Assembly: GCF_001904745.1 (NCBI RefSeq)
Contig: NZ_MRCD01000069.1
Coordinates: 1-46,602, forward strand
Reading direction: 5' to 3'
Length of the DNA stretch: 46,602 bases
DNA from: Calothrix sp. HK-06
GTDB lineage: Bacteria > Cyanobacteriota > Cyanobacteriia > Cyanobacteriales > Nostocaceae
In this document: piece after piece, positions 26,881-35,255 of the stretch
Position numbering within the stretch: the stretch's first letter is position 1
Layout: every line of letters starts with the position of its first letter
Program-made: the position numbers and the translations under genes
The notes under the pieces: model-generated
The model's input: the letters and a program-made list of their open reading frames with translations, nothing else
Database searches by the model: none
Told to the model about the DNA's origin: nothing

Positions 26881-27609
26881 TCAACAATATCCTAACAAAC
26901 TATACAATCTCTGAGCATCACGAATAGCATGTCCATCAGGGTCATTGTTGAAGTACACGTAAACATCAATGTTCTGTGTAAGAAATGAGCGGATACGTTC
27001 AGCCCATATAGATAGCTCTTCATCATTGTAACCAACACCCCATTGCCCGCTGTGCATCCGAATATAAGTCCAAGAGGTAGTTAAAGATACATCAAGGGGA
27101 ACTGTTGGGCTTACAGGTAGGCAAAGAGCTGCACCCGCATTTTCCAATAGTTTGTAAACTTGGGGTATTAGCCAGCTCTGATGACGGAATTCAAGTGTAA
27201 ACCGTTGTTGTGGATAGGTTTGCAGTAATTCTAAAAACGGCTGAAGGCGCCCAATATTAATATGCCAAGTGTGAGGAAACTGAAATAAAATAGGGCCAAG
27301 CTTTTCTTCTAACCCAGACGCGCGTTCCATCAGACGCTCTAGGGGTTCTATTGGGTCTTTTAGCTTTTTCATGTGGGTAAGATAACGGCTACCCTTGACG
27401 GCAAAAAGAAAGTTAGAAGGTGTTTGTTGGCGCCAAGTTTCAAACACAGACCTTTCTGGCAAACGATAAAAGGAAAAGTTAATTTCTACAGTAGAAAAGT
27501 GTTGAGCGTAAAATGATAGTTGCTGGTCGCTATGCAAATGCAGTGGATAGAAAATCTCCATCCAATGCTTATAAACCCAACCGCTAGTACCAATTTGCAG
27601 CTTACTCAT
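26881..27609 (-). CDS. DUF72 (YecE-like) protein
   Basis: A 242-residue TIM-barrel-like protein. DUF72 features are seen: IGTSGWVYKHW at the start, FYAQHFSTVEINFSFYRLP, KGSRYLTHMKKL, LGPILFQFPHTW, and the C-terminal DVYVYFNNDPDGHAIRDA. The length is normal (about 240). The function of the family is not established. It is the last gene of a four-gene operon; its ATG overlaps the DoxX-like stop (ATGA), so translation is coupled. Confidence 0.88.
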   Translation of the reverse strand: MSKLQIGTSGWVYKHWMEIFYPLHLHSDQQLSFYAQHFSTVEINFSFYRLPERSVFETWRQQTPSNFLFAVKGSRYLTHMKKLKDPIEPLERLMERASGLEEKLGPILFQFPHTWHINIGRLQPFLELLQTYPQQRFTLEFRHQSWLIPQVYKLLENAGAALCLPVSPTVPLDVSLTTSWTYIRMHSGQWGVGYNDEELSIWAERIRSFLTQNIDVYVYFNNDPDGHAIRDAQRLYSLLGYC

Positions 27610-28013
27610 TTAATTGTCAAAAGTTTATCTTCTCTTGTAAACCACCAAGCCCAAGCGACTAATAGAGCTTGAAAAGGAAGTCGTAACCAAATTAGTGGCG
27701 GGTCGTGTGGCAATGCTGCAACCTCGATGTTATTAACTGCTTGATAAACATTAGCTGGAAAAACAACAATATAAAGTATAACAAGAAGCCATGCAGCAAA
27801 ACGGCTGGCGCTAGGAATTAACAACCCTACGCCAGCCAAAACTTCCAAAAACCCACTACCATAAACCAATGGTAAATGGTAGGGAAGAAAGTCTGGTATA
27901 ATCTTTTCAAATCCCTCTGTGTGAGTAAAGTGTAAAATACCAACTACTACCATTGCAATTGCGAGTATGATTTGAAAGAGTATTTTGTACCTTCTCATAT
28001 TATATATTTTCAC
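27606..28013 (-). CDS. DoxX-like membrane protein
   Basis: A 135-residue protein with four membrane helices (IILAIAMVVVGILHF, LVYGSGFLEVLAGVGLLI, FAAWLLVILYIVVFPANVY, LRLPFQALLVAWAWW) and the DoxX-type pattern of G-x-L-H-F and PANVYQA. DoxX-like proteins take part in quinone-linked or redox-stress complexes in several bacteria, but this subgroup is uncharacterised. The GTG at 28013 overlaps the previous stop (GTGA); the ATG at 27998 is an alternative start without a ribosome site. Translational coupling on both sides ties it to the 178-aa helical protein and DUF72. Confidence 0.8.
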   Translation of the reverse strand: MKIYNMRRYKILFQIILAIAMVVVGILHFTHTEGFEKIIPDFLPYHLPLVYGSGFLEVLAGVGLLIPSASRFAAWLLVILYIVVFPANVYQAVNNIEVAALPHDPPLIWLRLPFQALLVAWAWWFTREDKLLTIK

Positions 28014-28546
28014 CTCGCGGTTTCAGAATTCGCACGAGCCATTTGTTCTTGCAGTTTGCTTTTAGCTGTTTTAAACTCAGTTGCCATTTGAAGAAGCTGC
28101 TGATAGCTAAAATTGTCGCGGTTTTCAAAGTTAACTGTATTTAAAGGATTAATCGCAGCTTCAATATCGGCGCCAACAACTTGAGCAGCTTTGTGGATAA
28201 GCAGTCCAGTCATCGTTTGCTTATGCTTGAGCAATTCATGCTCTTGTACTTTCTCAAACAAACTCAAATCGGAACTTTCCATTAGTTCCCGAACTTGCTC
28301 AACCATTTTTTGGGTCGTTTGATTAGGCTCACCCTTGACGCCGTACTGAACAATTACAGTATCAAGAACACCTAGATTTTTGTCATCGTCTTTAAGCATA
28401 TGCTGTAGGTGCCCACGAATATCATCATCAGTACAATCTTCGATCAATTGCTGCTCATTATTAATCAGCAGATTTTGTATTACTTTCATATCTGCCAATT
28501 TTGCTGCAATTGAAATACGCTTGATGTCATCAAGGGTTGTAACCAT
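28010..28546 (-). CDS. Helical protein of a stress-type operon (178 aa), possibly hemerythrin/ferritin-like
   Basis: Predicted to be almost all-helical, with four amphipathic segments: ISIAAKLADMKVIQNLL, HLQHMLKDDDKNLGVLDTVI, KMVEQVRELMESSDLSLFEKVQEHELLKHKQ, and HKAAQVVGADIEAAINPL. H, D and E residues lie where a four-helix metal-binding bundle would carry ligands, but no exact hemerythrin motif is seen, so the family is uncertain. The upstream general-stress gene ends 34 bp before it, and the DoxX-like gene starts inside its stop codon. Confidence 0.6.
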   Translation of the reverse strand: MVTTLDDIKRISIAAKLADMKVIQNLLINNEQQLIEDCTDDDIRGHLQHMLKDDDKNLGVLDTVIVQYGVKGEPNQTTQKMVEQVRELMESSDLSLFEKVQEHELLKHKQTMTGLLIHKAAQVVGADIEAAINPLNTVNFENRDNFSYQQLLQMATEFKTAKSKLQEQMARANSETAR

Positions 28547-28579
28547 TTTTTTACTATGTGTTTTGATTAGTTTGAGTCT

Positions 28580-29140
28580 TTATGCATTTTGAGTTTGGAG
28601 CGAATCATAAATACCCCAATACTCAATATTTAGGTCACGTAGTATTGGTTCCGCGCGCTCAATTTCTTCTTTTGTACCATTTAGTATAAGCATATAATTG
28701 CTCTGCTGAAGACGGTCGCTATAAACTCTGGCGCGTTCTTCGGGTACACCCAAATCAGCTAGTGCTTTCACCAAATTCTGAGTTGCTGCTGATCCTACAG
28801 CAACACCTCCCACGCTAGCTACTAATGCGACACCCACAGACCCTGCTGCTAAAATAGCTCCTAAACCAGGGAGTGCCAGACTACTCAACCCAACTAACAC
28901 ACTGCCCCAAGTTGTTGCTGCCAGCGTATCTCCTACCGCTCCGGTGCTATTTACATTTTGATCACCAATAGTATCGCTTAATTGGGCTTCGCTAATACTT
29001 TCGCCTTTCTCTACATCTTTAGCAATAACAGAAACTTTCTCCATAGGAAAGTCAGAAGCTTTAAGCGCATTCACTGCTTCCTCGACTTTTTGAGAGTTGT
29101 CAAACACTCCTAATGCATGTATTACATCTTTACTTGTCAT
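28580..29140 (-). CDS. General stress protein (YflT/17M-type domain) with glycine-rich hydrophobic segment
   Basis: A 186-residue protein. The N-terminus (ALGVFDNSQKVEEAVNALKASDFPMEKVSVIAKD) is the YflT-type general-stress domain, a ferredoxin-like fold. Residues about 78-120 are a glycine/alanine-rich hydrophobic stretch (SVLVGLSSLALPGLGAILAA, then GSVGVALVASVGGVAVG) like a glycine zipper, which may insert in membranes. The C-terminal half-domain repeats an alpha-beta unit (RVYSDRLQQSNYMLIL). It is the first gene of the operon, behind a 560-bp spacer. Its exact role is unknown; membership in a stress regulon is inferred from the family. Confidence 0.82.
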   Translation of the reverse strand: MTSKDVIHALGVFDNSQKVEEAVNALKASDFPMEKVSVIAKDVEKGESISEAQLSDTIGDQNVNSTGAVGDTLAATTWGSVLVGLSSLALPGLGAILAAGSVGVALVASVGGVAVGSAATQNLVKALADLGVPEERARVYSDRLQQSNYMLILNGTKEEIERAEPILRDLNIEYWGIYDSLQTQNA

Positions 29141-29702
29141 TGCAAATACTCTTTAATCACTCTATTACATCCAAATTTACTTACTATTACCGTTACAGTT
29201 CTCTGTCTTTAGGATGAACACTTATTTACTTTTGAAACAACTGAATTTACATAATAATCGTAAATTTTTGTAAAGTTTATTGTAATCAGCTATACTAAGC
29301 TGTACCGTATTTTAGGAAAATGTCTTAACCGAGTAATATTGGGTTGGGTTTAAATCAAGATTTTTTGGAAGTAATTTTATATATTAAAAATAATTACCAT
29401 CAGTAATTTCAATTGAATAAACCCGCATTACAATATAAATCTACACTATAACTAATGTTCCGTGTAAATTTTTAATATAATTGAGACTTCTATAGCTAAT
29501 TCTGAGTTACCCTCAATTAGTCAAGATAAACACCCTGCTAATTGGCGCCACTTTTTATATTTTACTCTGGCATCTTTAAATTACTACTGGTAAAAATAAT
29601 ATACTCTATTTATAGATTCATTGTAATATTAAGACATATTGTGTTGATGAATACTAAAAAATATTTCAATAAAGATGTTTGACAAATTTAGGTTTCACCT
29701 AA
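29141..29702. other. Intergenic spacer (562 bp), AT-rich
   Basis: No gene, hairpin of note or known repeat was identified apart from one GGCGCC at about 29544. It should contain the promoter of the four-gene stress operon; no specific box can be defended. Confidence 0.4.
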
Positions 29703-29918
29703 TTAGTCATTATCCCAGTGTTCATCAGTGATTAAATCGCAAATGCGGTCGTTAAGCTGAAAATGTTTGTCTTCCAACTCGCGTTCAATAAAGAGCCATT
29801 CGCGGATAGGAATATATCTCAAAAGAATATATATTGATTGTTGCCGATTAATAAATCCCTTTTCTACAAGACAATATGCTGCGTCTTGGATAAATTTTAG
29901 GTCGTATTTATAAGTCAT
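29703..29918 (-). CDS. DUF4327-family protein (71 aa)
   Basis: A short soluble protein with the DUF4327 pattern: YDLKFIQDAAYCLVEKGFI, NRQQSIYILLRYIPIREW, then an acidic tail. This family is restricted to cyanobacteria, usually about 70 residues and often present in several copies; its function is unknown. The gene is monocistronic, between two AT-rich spacers. The start ATG is the only plausible one. Confidence 0.8.
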   Translation of the reverse strand: MTYKYDLKFIQDAAYCLVEKGFINRQQSIYILLRYIPIREWLFIERELEDKHFQLNDRICDLITDEHWDND

Positions 29919-30211
29919 TATTATGCTTTAATTATTTTTTTATTAATTAAATTAGATAGTAACTTTTTTATTTAAATTATATTTATACGTCAAAGTATAA
30001 AATAATTCAACTGTATTAAGTTTTTTGGTTATCTATACAAATTTAAATGTACGCGTATCAAAAATGGTCAACATGGTGCCAACAAAATTGTTATTTTTTT
30101 AAAGGATATCCTGCAAACCTTATTTTTGGGAAGTTAATTGAACATGTATTTTAGGTAAATAATTTAGTACTATTGTTCGCACCATCAAGGGCTGGGTGGG
30201 CACTGCCCACC
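29919..30211. other. Intergenic spacer with a palindromic repeat (293 bp)
   Basis: AT-rich. It holds the GGGTGGGCA-C-TGCCCACCC palindrome (30194-30212) just past the end of the isoaspartyl peptidase gene. No gene seen. Confidence 0.45.
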
Positions 30212-30215
30212 CTAC
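30194..30215. repeat. Dispersed palindrome, GGGCAGTGCCC type, copy 2
   Basis: Perfect 9-bp arms GGGTGGGCA and TGCCCACCC around one base, overlapping the last codons of the peptidase gene (which ends at 30212). It probably also helps to end transcription. Confidence 0.6.
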
Positions 30216-31108
30216 AACCTTCCAGAACCACTAGTCTTCTTTGTGAATACAGCTGGTTTTTCATGTGAATCAGTCATATAAGCACATGCCATGTCTGATG
30301 AGTTATGTGCCCAGCCAACACGTCCTTGAGGGTCTATGAGAATACAGCCTGCTTCTCCTGTCACCTTAGATTTCAGAGTTTCAATTGCCATTTGCGCTGC
30401 TTTGTCTGGGTGCTTGTCTCCGGCTAAAAAGTCAATTGCAGTTTTAGCTAGAACCACTGGTATAATCGATTCGCCATCACCTGTTGTGGAACAGGCGCCG
30501 TATTTATTGTCAGCGAATAAGCCAGAACCAATTACAGCACTGTCACCAACACGACATTGATGCTGATTCATAATGCCTCCGGTTGATGTACCCGCAGCTA
30601 AGACTCCTTGACTATCTAAAGCTACACAACCAACGGTGTTGGGACGATCAGTCACTTCTTTTTCTTGTTCCCATTCTTCGCGTTGCTCTTTGGCAATTAA
30701 CTCTTTAGAAGGACACATCTCAATACCGTGGTCTTTGGCAAAATGTTCTGCACCATAAGACACTAGCAGCATTGGTTTTTTATCCATTATTTTGCGCGCG
30801 ACTGATATAGGATGGGGTATTCCCTTAACTGCTGCGACTCCTCCCCATCCGAAATTTGCACCCTCCATGATTGCTGCATCTAACTCGACTTCTCCTTGGT
30901 CGTTAAGAACGGCGCCCATTGAAGTGTTAAATGTTGGGTCACCTTCCAAAACTCGAACGGCTGCTTCAACCGCTTCGGGAGCAGTACCTCCATTTTTCAG
31001 AACTTTCCAACCCGCTTCTACTGCTGCTAAACAACCTGCATTATTAGCTTCTACTTTGTCTTCTGAGATAGTTTTGGCGCCGCCATGTACAATGATACTT
31101 ATTGTCAT
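30212..31108 (-). CDS. iaaA: Isoaspartyl peptidase / L-asparaginase (Ntn-hydrolase, plant type)
   Basis: A 298-residue protein of the plant-type asparaginase family. It matures by self-cleavage before the nucleophile threonine in NTVGCVAL (about T157). Other conserved parts are HGGAKTI near the start, DAAIMEG, VGDSAVIGSGLFADN, STTGDGE and AYMT. The enzyme splits beta-aspartyl dipeptides, including beta-aspartyl-arginine from cyanophycin breakdown in cyanobacteria, and has some asparaginase activity. The length is slightly short. It follows the ATP-grasp gene by 52 bp (with a small palindrome between), so the two may form an operon. Its reading frame ends inside a dispersed palindrome, which changed the last codons. 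Confidence 0.9.
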   Translation of the reverse strand: MTISIIVHGGAKTISEDKVEANNAGCLAAVEAGWKVLKNGGTAPEAVEAAVRVLEGDPTFNTSMGAVLNDQGEVELDAAIMEGANFGWGGVAAVKGIPHPISVARKIMDKKPMLLVSYGAEHFAKDHGIEMCPSKELIAKEQREEWEQEKEVTDRPNTVGCVALDSQGVLAAGTSTGGIMNQHQCRVGDSAVIGSGLFADNKYGACSTTGDGESIIPVVLAKTAIDFLAGDKHPDKAAQMAIETLKSKVTGEAGCILIDPQGRVGWAHNSSDMACAYMTDSHEKPAVFTKKTSGSGRL

Positions 31109-31135
31109 AAATTTGTCCTGTTGTGGAGTGAGATA

Positions 31136-31168
31136 TTTTTTGTCGGATAGGCAAGAGCGCCTATCCTA
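31136..31168. repeat. Palindrome at the ATP-grasp/IaaA gap
   Basis: GTCGGATAGGC and GCCTATCCTAC arms around AAGAGC, between the ATP-grasp stop and iaaA. It belongs to a common spacer palindrome class and may attenuate readthrough. Confidence 0.5.
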
Positions 31169-32423
31169 CGGTGATTAAACCCTTATTTTTGAGGTTTTGC
31201 TCAATGTGTTGCATTTCCTCAATAGTCTCTCCTGTAACAATTCCGTAGATTTCGGTGTGAATTTTTCCATAGTTGACAAATTCTTGCGCTGAGAGAATGA
31301 TAAAGTCTTTTCTTTCTAATTCTGCTTTAAGAGCTTTAAGAGTAGATTCTAATGTGCCAATAATCTGGTAGTCAGTCGAATAGTTCGCTACCTCTTTACT
31401 AACCTTTAATAAGGTATGACGCTGCAAGCACAGAGGAGTTGAGCCATTAACTCGAAAATTAGCATCAATTACATAAAGGTATCCGTCTCGGTCTTGGAGA
31501 ACATCAAAACCAATAACACCGAAATAACCTTTGGAGTGTGCGTACTGGCCAATGGCAGCAATCATATCGAAGAATATGCTCATGTTCTCGCGATAATGAA
31601 TCAATCCTCCTATATAATTCCCTTCCGACGTGACAATTTGATTTGTTACACCAATAAGCTGTATATCTCCCGTTTTGCTAATATAAAACTGTACACAATA
31701 GTTGTTTACAACATTTTTAATGAACTCGGAAACAATAATTGTTGAGAGCAATCTACTTTCGGCGTATTTCTTAATTTCAGCAAAGCAGTAATCTAAATCA
31801 CTTTGACTTTGTATAATATAAGTTCCTTCTCCTGAAAGTCCGTGGGATGTTTTGATTAAGTATGGAAACTCTGGTAACTCTATGTCATCAATACTTACAG
31901 AGTCAAGATTGTAGGTTTGATATTTTGGACATGGCACCCCTAACTCGCCTAACGTTGCCTTGCTGAGTAAGTGGTAATGAGTATCAGGTAAGACTGCGTG
32001 TTTTTCCGGTTTCAGACAATCAAAGGGAAATAATGTGATAAATTTATCAAACCGTCCAGTATCATTGAGGCAATCTAAATAAATAGATTCTTTTAGTGTT
32101 TCAATATTGGTATGGCTATTTAAATGCTCGTGCCAGTATTCCAGAAGTAACTTTGGCGCCGGACTAACGAGAATACCTGGAATCAAATTACCTAGTACTG
32201 CAAGATTTTTCCAAGGTTCGTTTTGAAAAATCTTACTATAAGAAGTTTTGCTTGCTTCATCACTACCATCTTGAATTAAGTATTTCTGGGTGTTGGGATA
32301 AGTTACCCAATTAGCAGTAGCAGGGTAATTTAAAATAAAGGCATAAGATGCATCTGCAACATCTTGAGTAAATAAATCAGATAGAGAACTCCCTTGGAAG
32401 TAATCAAAGTTATTTGAGTTCAT
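31161..32423 (-). CDS. ATP-grasp ligase of unknown substrate
   Basis: A 420-residue protein. The ATP-grasp core is visible: the lysine and glycine loop in PYLIKTSHGLSGEGTYII (about residues 186-203), SEFIKNVVNNYCVQFYI (adenine-binding strand), and the metal-ligand segment GFDVLQDRDGYLYVIDANFR with D-x-N-x-R. Enzymes of this fold join a carboxylate to an amine or similar using ATP. It is not a purine or carbamoyl-phosphate enzyme by length and motifs; an amino-acid or peptide ligase is the best guess. It has no carrier-protein partner here. It lies between the PhyH dioxygenase gene (220 bp upstream) and iaaA (52 bp downstream), all on one strand. Confidence 0.75.
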   Translation of the reverse strand: MNSNNFDYFQGSSLSDLFTQDVADASYAFILNYPATANWVTYPNTQKYLIQDGSDEASKTSYSKIFQNEPWKNLAVLGNLIPGILVSPAPKLLLEYWHEHLNSHTNIETLKESIYLDCLNDTGRFDKFITLFPFDCLKPEKHAVLPDTHYHLLSKATLGELGVPCPKYQTYNLDSVSIDDIELPEFPYLIKTSHGLSGEGTYIIQSQSDLDYCFAEIKKYAESRLLSTIIVSEFIKNVVNNYCVQFYISKTGDIQLIGVTNQIVTSEGNYIGGLIHYRENMSIFFDMIAAIGQYAHSKGYFGVIGFDVLQDRDGYLYVIDANFRVNGSTPLCLQRHTLLKVSKEVANYSTDYQIIGTLESTLKALKAELERKDFIILSAQEFVNYGKIHTEIYGIVTGETIEEMQHIEQNLKNKGLITVG

Positions 32424-32439
32424 AAAATATTTTGGTCTT

Positions 32440-32580
32440 TCAATATGACCATTGTCATTCTGAATGTAGCAAACAATCTGTCATTCTGAGCGTAGCGTAG
32501 AATCTTTAGTAAAGAAAGCATATTATTAAGATGCTTCACTACGTTCAGCATGGCAGACATCTTTATTGTGACAGAATCGA
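32440..32580. repeat. Intergenic repeat-rich spacer
   Basis: Contains two related blocks (CATTCTGAATGTAGCAA, CATTCTGAGCGTAGCG) and AAGATGCTTCACTACGTTCAGC: a known type of bacterial spacer repeat. It is non-coding and separates the PhyH and ATP-grasp genes. Confidence 0.45.
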
Positions 32581-32643
32581 TGCTTTTAAAACATCTTCTT
32601 AGAGGTACATAAAACGAATGGCGCCCCTACAAAAACAAGAACA

Positions 32644-33447
32644 TTAATAAGCGAATGACTGATAAACCTCTGTTTCGTTCAGTTCATCAAGTGATTCAAC
32701 AATTGGATTAAAGCGCAATAAATGGCGCCCTCGCTCGGTTAATGTGTTGATAGCAGCGCGCGGAATTTGAATCGACACTTCAGGACGATACAGCCAACGA
32801 CGACTATAACCAATTACCACCATTGGACGAGGTGTTTCTGTACGGTTAGGTGTACCACGGTGTAGACCACGGACATCGCGAATCATTACGTCTCCTAGTT
32901 GCATCGTAATCGGTTCGAGTTCGATTTCGCCCGAATTAATACGAAGTAATCCTTCTTCTTTGGACATCATATGTGTACCCCGTGCAATCTCAATTGGTCC
33001 GTTATCTAAGGTGACATCTACCAAAGGAAAATTAATTGCCAATTGATAAGGGGGAGTCTCTATACCAGATTCGGGGAAGAGCGGCGGAGTATCCCGGTGT
33101 ACATCTTGAAACTCTGAACCTAGTAAAGGTGTATCTGTCGCCAGTTGACACATCACAAAATCTTTTCCTACCAAACGTTCGACGATGGCTAGGATATCTT
33201 CATCTTCATAAATACTAGTATCAGCGAATGGAGGTTGAAAAGGTAAAGTTACATAATAGCGGGCGGTGCCACGATTTAGTAAGTGTCCTTCACGCGCGAT
33301 ATGTTCACTTAGCTTGGGGATGAAAGCAGAGTGCCATGCCTTAAGTGTTGCTTTAGAAAAATGATTGGGCAACACGCAGAAGCCGTCTTTAAGTACCGCT
33401 TGGGTAAACGACTCTATCTTTTGAGAGTTATGCAGGTTGGTAATCAT
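32644..33447 (-). CDS. Phytanoyl-CoA dioxygenase (PhyH) family protein
   Basis: A 267-residue Fe(II)/2-oxoglutarate dioxygenase. Iron ligands are H117-x-D119 (in QDVHRD) and H196 (in RGLHRGTP); R207 fits as the 2-oxoglutarate-binding arginine. I start at the ATG giving MITNLHNSQKIES; the longer frame begins with a TTG at 33474 that has no ribosome site. Such enzymes hydroxylate, demethylate or halogenate small molecules, and in cyanobacteria several belong to natural-product clusters. The substrate is unknown. It precedes the ATP-grasp and iaaA genes on the same strand. Confidence 0.83.
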   Translation of the reverse strand: MITNLHNSQKIESFTQAVLKDGFCVLPNHFSKATLKAWHSAFIPKLSEHIAREGHLLNRGTARYYVTLPFQPPFADTSIYEDEDILAIVERLVGKDFVMCQLATDTPLLGSEFQDVHRDTPPLFPESGIETPPYQLAINFPLVDVTLDNGPIEIARGTHMMSKEEGLLRINSGEIELEPITMQLGDVMIRDVRGLHRGTPNRTETPRPMVVIGYSRRWLYRPEVSIQIPRAAINTLTERGRHLLRFNPIVESLDELNETEVYQSFAY

Positions 33448-33529
33448 ACTTTTGATTGTAGACAAAACCAACAACGCGCGGCATCTTTTTGTTACCCAGC
33501 TTTATATATAGTCATATATATTCTTTGTA

Positions 33530-33551
33530 CGCTGGGCACTGCCTACCATAC
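33530..33551. repeat. Dispersed palindrome, GGGCAGTGCCC type, copy 3
   Basis: GCTGGGCACTGCCTACCATAC: an imperfect copy of the palindrome seen at 23466 and 30194, in the spacer between the PhyH gene and hflX. Confidence 0.4.
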
Positions 33552-33566
33552 TACAGTCGCATTACT

Positions 33567-34265
33567 TTAAAGTTGATATAACGCCTCAAATTGTGAGACA
33601 CTAGTATCATTAGTAACTTGTACCAATAAAGACTTTAGAGCATCCAAACCCAAGCGCTGAGTTGCCGAAATAAACACAGCTTCAGGATAATCTTGCCGTG
33701 CTTTTTCCAAACTTTCGCTATTTGCCTTATCAATCTTATTAAAAGCAATCAAACTCTTTCCCGGAATAGCCGGCATTTCTTCGAGTATTTCCTCCACGCT
33801 CTTCATATGACTTTCCCATGCTGGGTGCGACAAATCTACCACATGCAGCAAAGCGTCTGCTTCTACAACTTCCTCCAAAGTCGCGCGGAAAGCATCCATT
33901 AGTGCTGGTGGCAGTTCATGTATAAACCCTACCGTATCAGTTAGTAAAATTGACTTACGTTCTTGGTCTGTTTGTGTAATAACTAGCTTACGTGTTGTCG
34001 GGTCAAGAGTCGCAAAAAGTTGGTTTGCTGTATAAACGTCTGCATTAGTTAATACATTTAACAAAGTAGATTTACCAGCATTAGTATACCCAACTAATGC
34101 GACAACTGGAATATCTTGTTTTTGCCGTTGTTGCCGAATTCGGTCGCGATGTGCTTGCAAGTCGTTTACTTGGTGCTGTAACTGAGCGATTTTTCTTTGA
34201 ATTACACGTCTTTCGGTTTCTAATTTAGTTTCACCTGGTCCTCGTGTACCAATACCGGCGCCTAC
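33567..34265 (-). pseudogene. hflX: GTPase HflX, 5'-truncated
   Basis: The open frame covers the end of the glycine-rich linker (GIGTRGPGETKLE), the coiled linker helices and the whole GTPase domain: G1 GYTNAGKST, G3 DTVGF, G4 NKID, with SAT in the place of G5. HflX is a ribosome-splitting GTPase of normally more than 400 residues, whose N-terminal ribosome-binding domain should come before this point. Here a TAA at 34266-34268 and unrelated AT-rich DNA stand in its place, so the N-terminal domain is missing. The only usable starts are non-ATG (for example TTG 34160, which also drops the linker). I judge it a remnant, or one half of an interrupted gene; expression as a GTPase-only fragment is possible. 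Confidence 0.8.
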
Positions 34266-34576
34266 TTAAGAAATAAATAAATTAAAATTTCGACATTTTT
34301 GTATTTGTAATTACATAAAAAATTCATATTCATTACGAGCTTAAAACCCCCCTATTATTTTCATTAATTTTTGTTACAATTTATACTAAATGTCAGCAGT
34401 ATCTTAGAAGCGCCAAAGTAAAAATTCTTATCCTACGGTACGGTAGCGGACAGACAAACAGCTAATGACTGAATAGACTAGTATTAATGTGGCAAGTGTA
34501 TAGGAACATTCTGTCATGCAACATTGCCGCAAACAAAGACATATTACATAATTTGCGTGAGGTGACAATATAAGTT
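34266..34576. other. Spacer between broken hflX and the coiled-coil gene (311 bp)
   Basis: No gene seen. It begins with CCTACTTAA exactly at the hflX break point (34261-34269) and is AT-rich after that. A GAGGTGAC ribosome site precedes the coiled-coil gene. Confidence 0.45.
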
Positions 34577-35251
34577 ATGGAATTATTAAGTAGCGATATT
34601 AAGGCAAGCTTGCAGCCAGGAACAACTGAAGAAGAGCAACACCATACATCGTCTCAAAGAATCGATTGTTGTCTAAGCAAAATAAATCAAGCTATTAAGA
34701 CAGTTGAGCAGCTGCTATTTTCTGATAACGAATATAATCAAAATACTCATCAGGCTTTAGTAGAATGCAATGGTAATAGTGACATAACAGCAGAGGACAA
34801 AGTAAAGCTTTTAACCGCGCAGGTAGAAAGTCTTAAAGAACAGCTAATTCTTAAGGAATCTGAACTGCAAGCGACACAGCAAGAACTAAAACACACAAAT
34901 CAGGATTTAATTGCAGCACTAAAACCAGATATGCTTACCCTTGGAGATGCTAAAGAATTAGCCAAAAAAATTTTTGAAAAAAATTCAATATCTGAATATG
35001 CAGCCAAACTCCTGAGTGGCATTTATAATTCAACCGTTGAAGCTTCAGAATTGGCGCCAACAAATGAATATAATAATAAAGAAAACACCATGAACGCTCA
35101 ACTTAATAAATTAACGTCTATACGTCAGACGTTAAAAGAAGAAAGTAGTGCGTTGAAATATGAGTCTTTGAATCTAAAAAATAGAGTTGCTGAACTTAAA
35201 GCTAAATCTCAAAATATTATTGCTAGAACCGCTAAATTGAAAAAGAAATAA
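34577..35251 (+). CDS. Coiled-coil protein of unknown function (224 aa)
   Basis: Not recognised. Two strong coiled-coil regions are visible: about residues 76-115 (LLTAQVESLKEQLILKESEL) and 175-224 (LNKLTSIRQTLKEESSALK, LNLKNRVAELKAKS), joined by a helical middle (DAKELAKKIFEKNSISEYAAKLL). The end is strongly basic (TAKLKKK). No membrane segment. It faces the CheB-domain gene with only four bases between the two stop codons. It may be a structural or scaffold protein; no partner is known. Confidence 0.65.
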   Translation: MELLSSDIKASLQPGTTEEEQHHTSSQRIDCCLSKINQAIKTVEQLLFSDNEYNQNTHQALVECNGNSDITAEDKVKLLTAQVESLKEQLILKESELQATQQELKHTNQDLIAALKPDMLTLGDAKELAKKIFEKNSISEYAAKLLSGIYNSTVEASELAPTNEYNNKENTMNAQLNKLTSIRQTLKEESSALKYESLNLKNRVAELKAKSQNIIARTAKLKKK

Positions 35252-35255
35252 AAAC

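Noticed and set aside
30336-31178. Plus-strand frames opposite iaaA
   Set aside because: Shadow frames of a well-recognised enzyme on the other strand.
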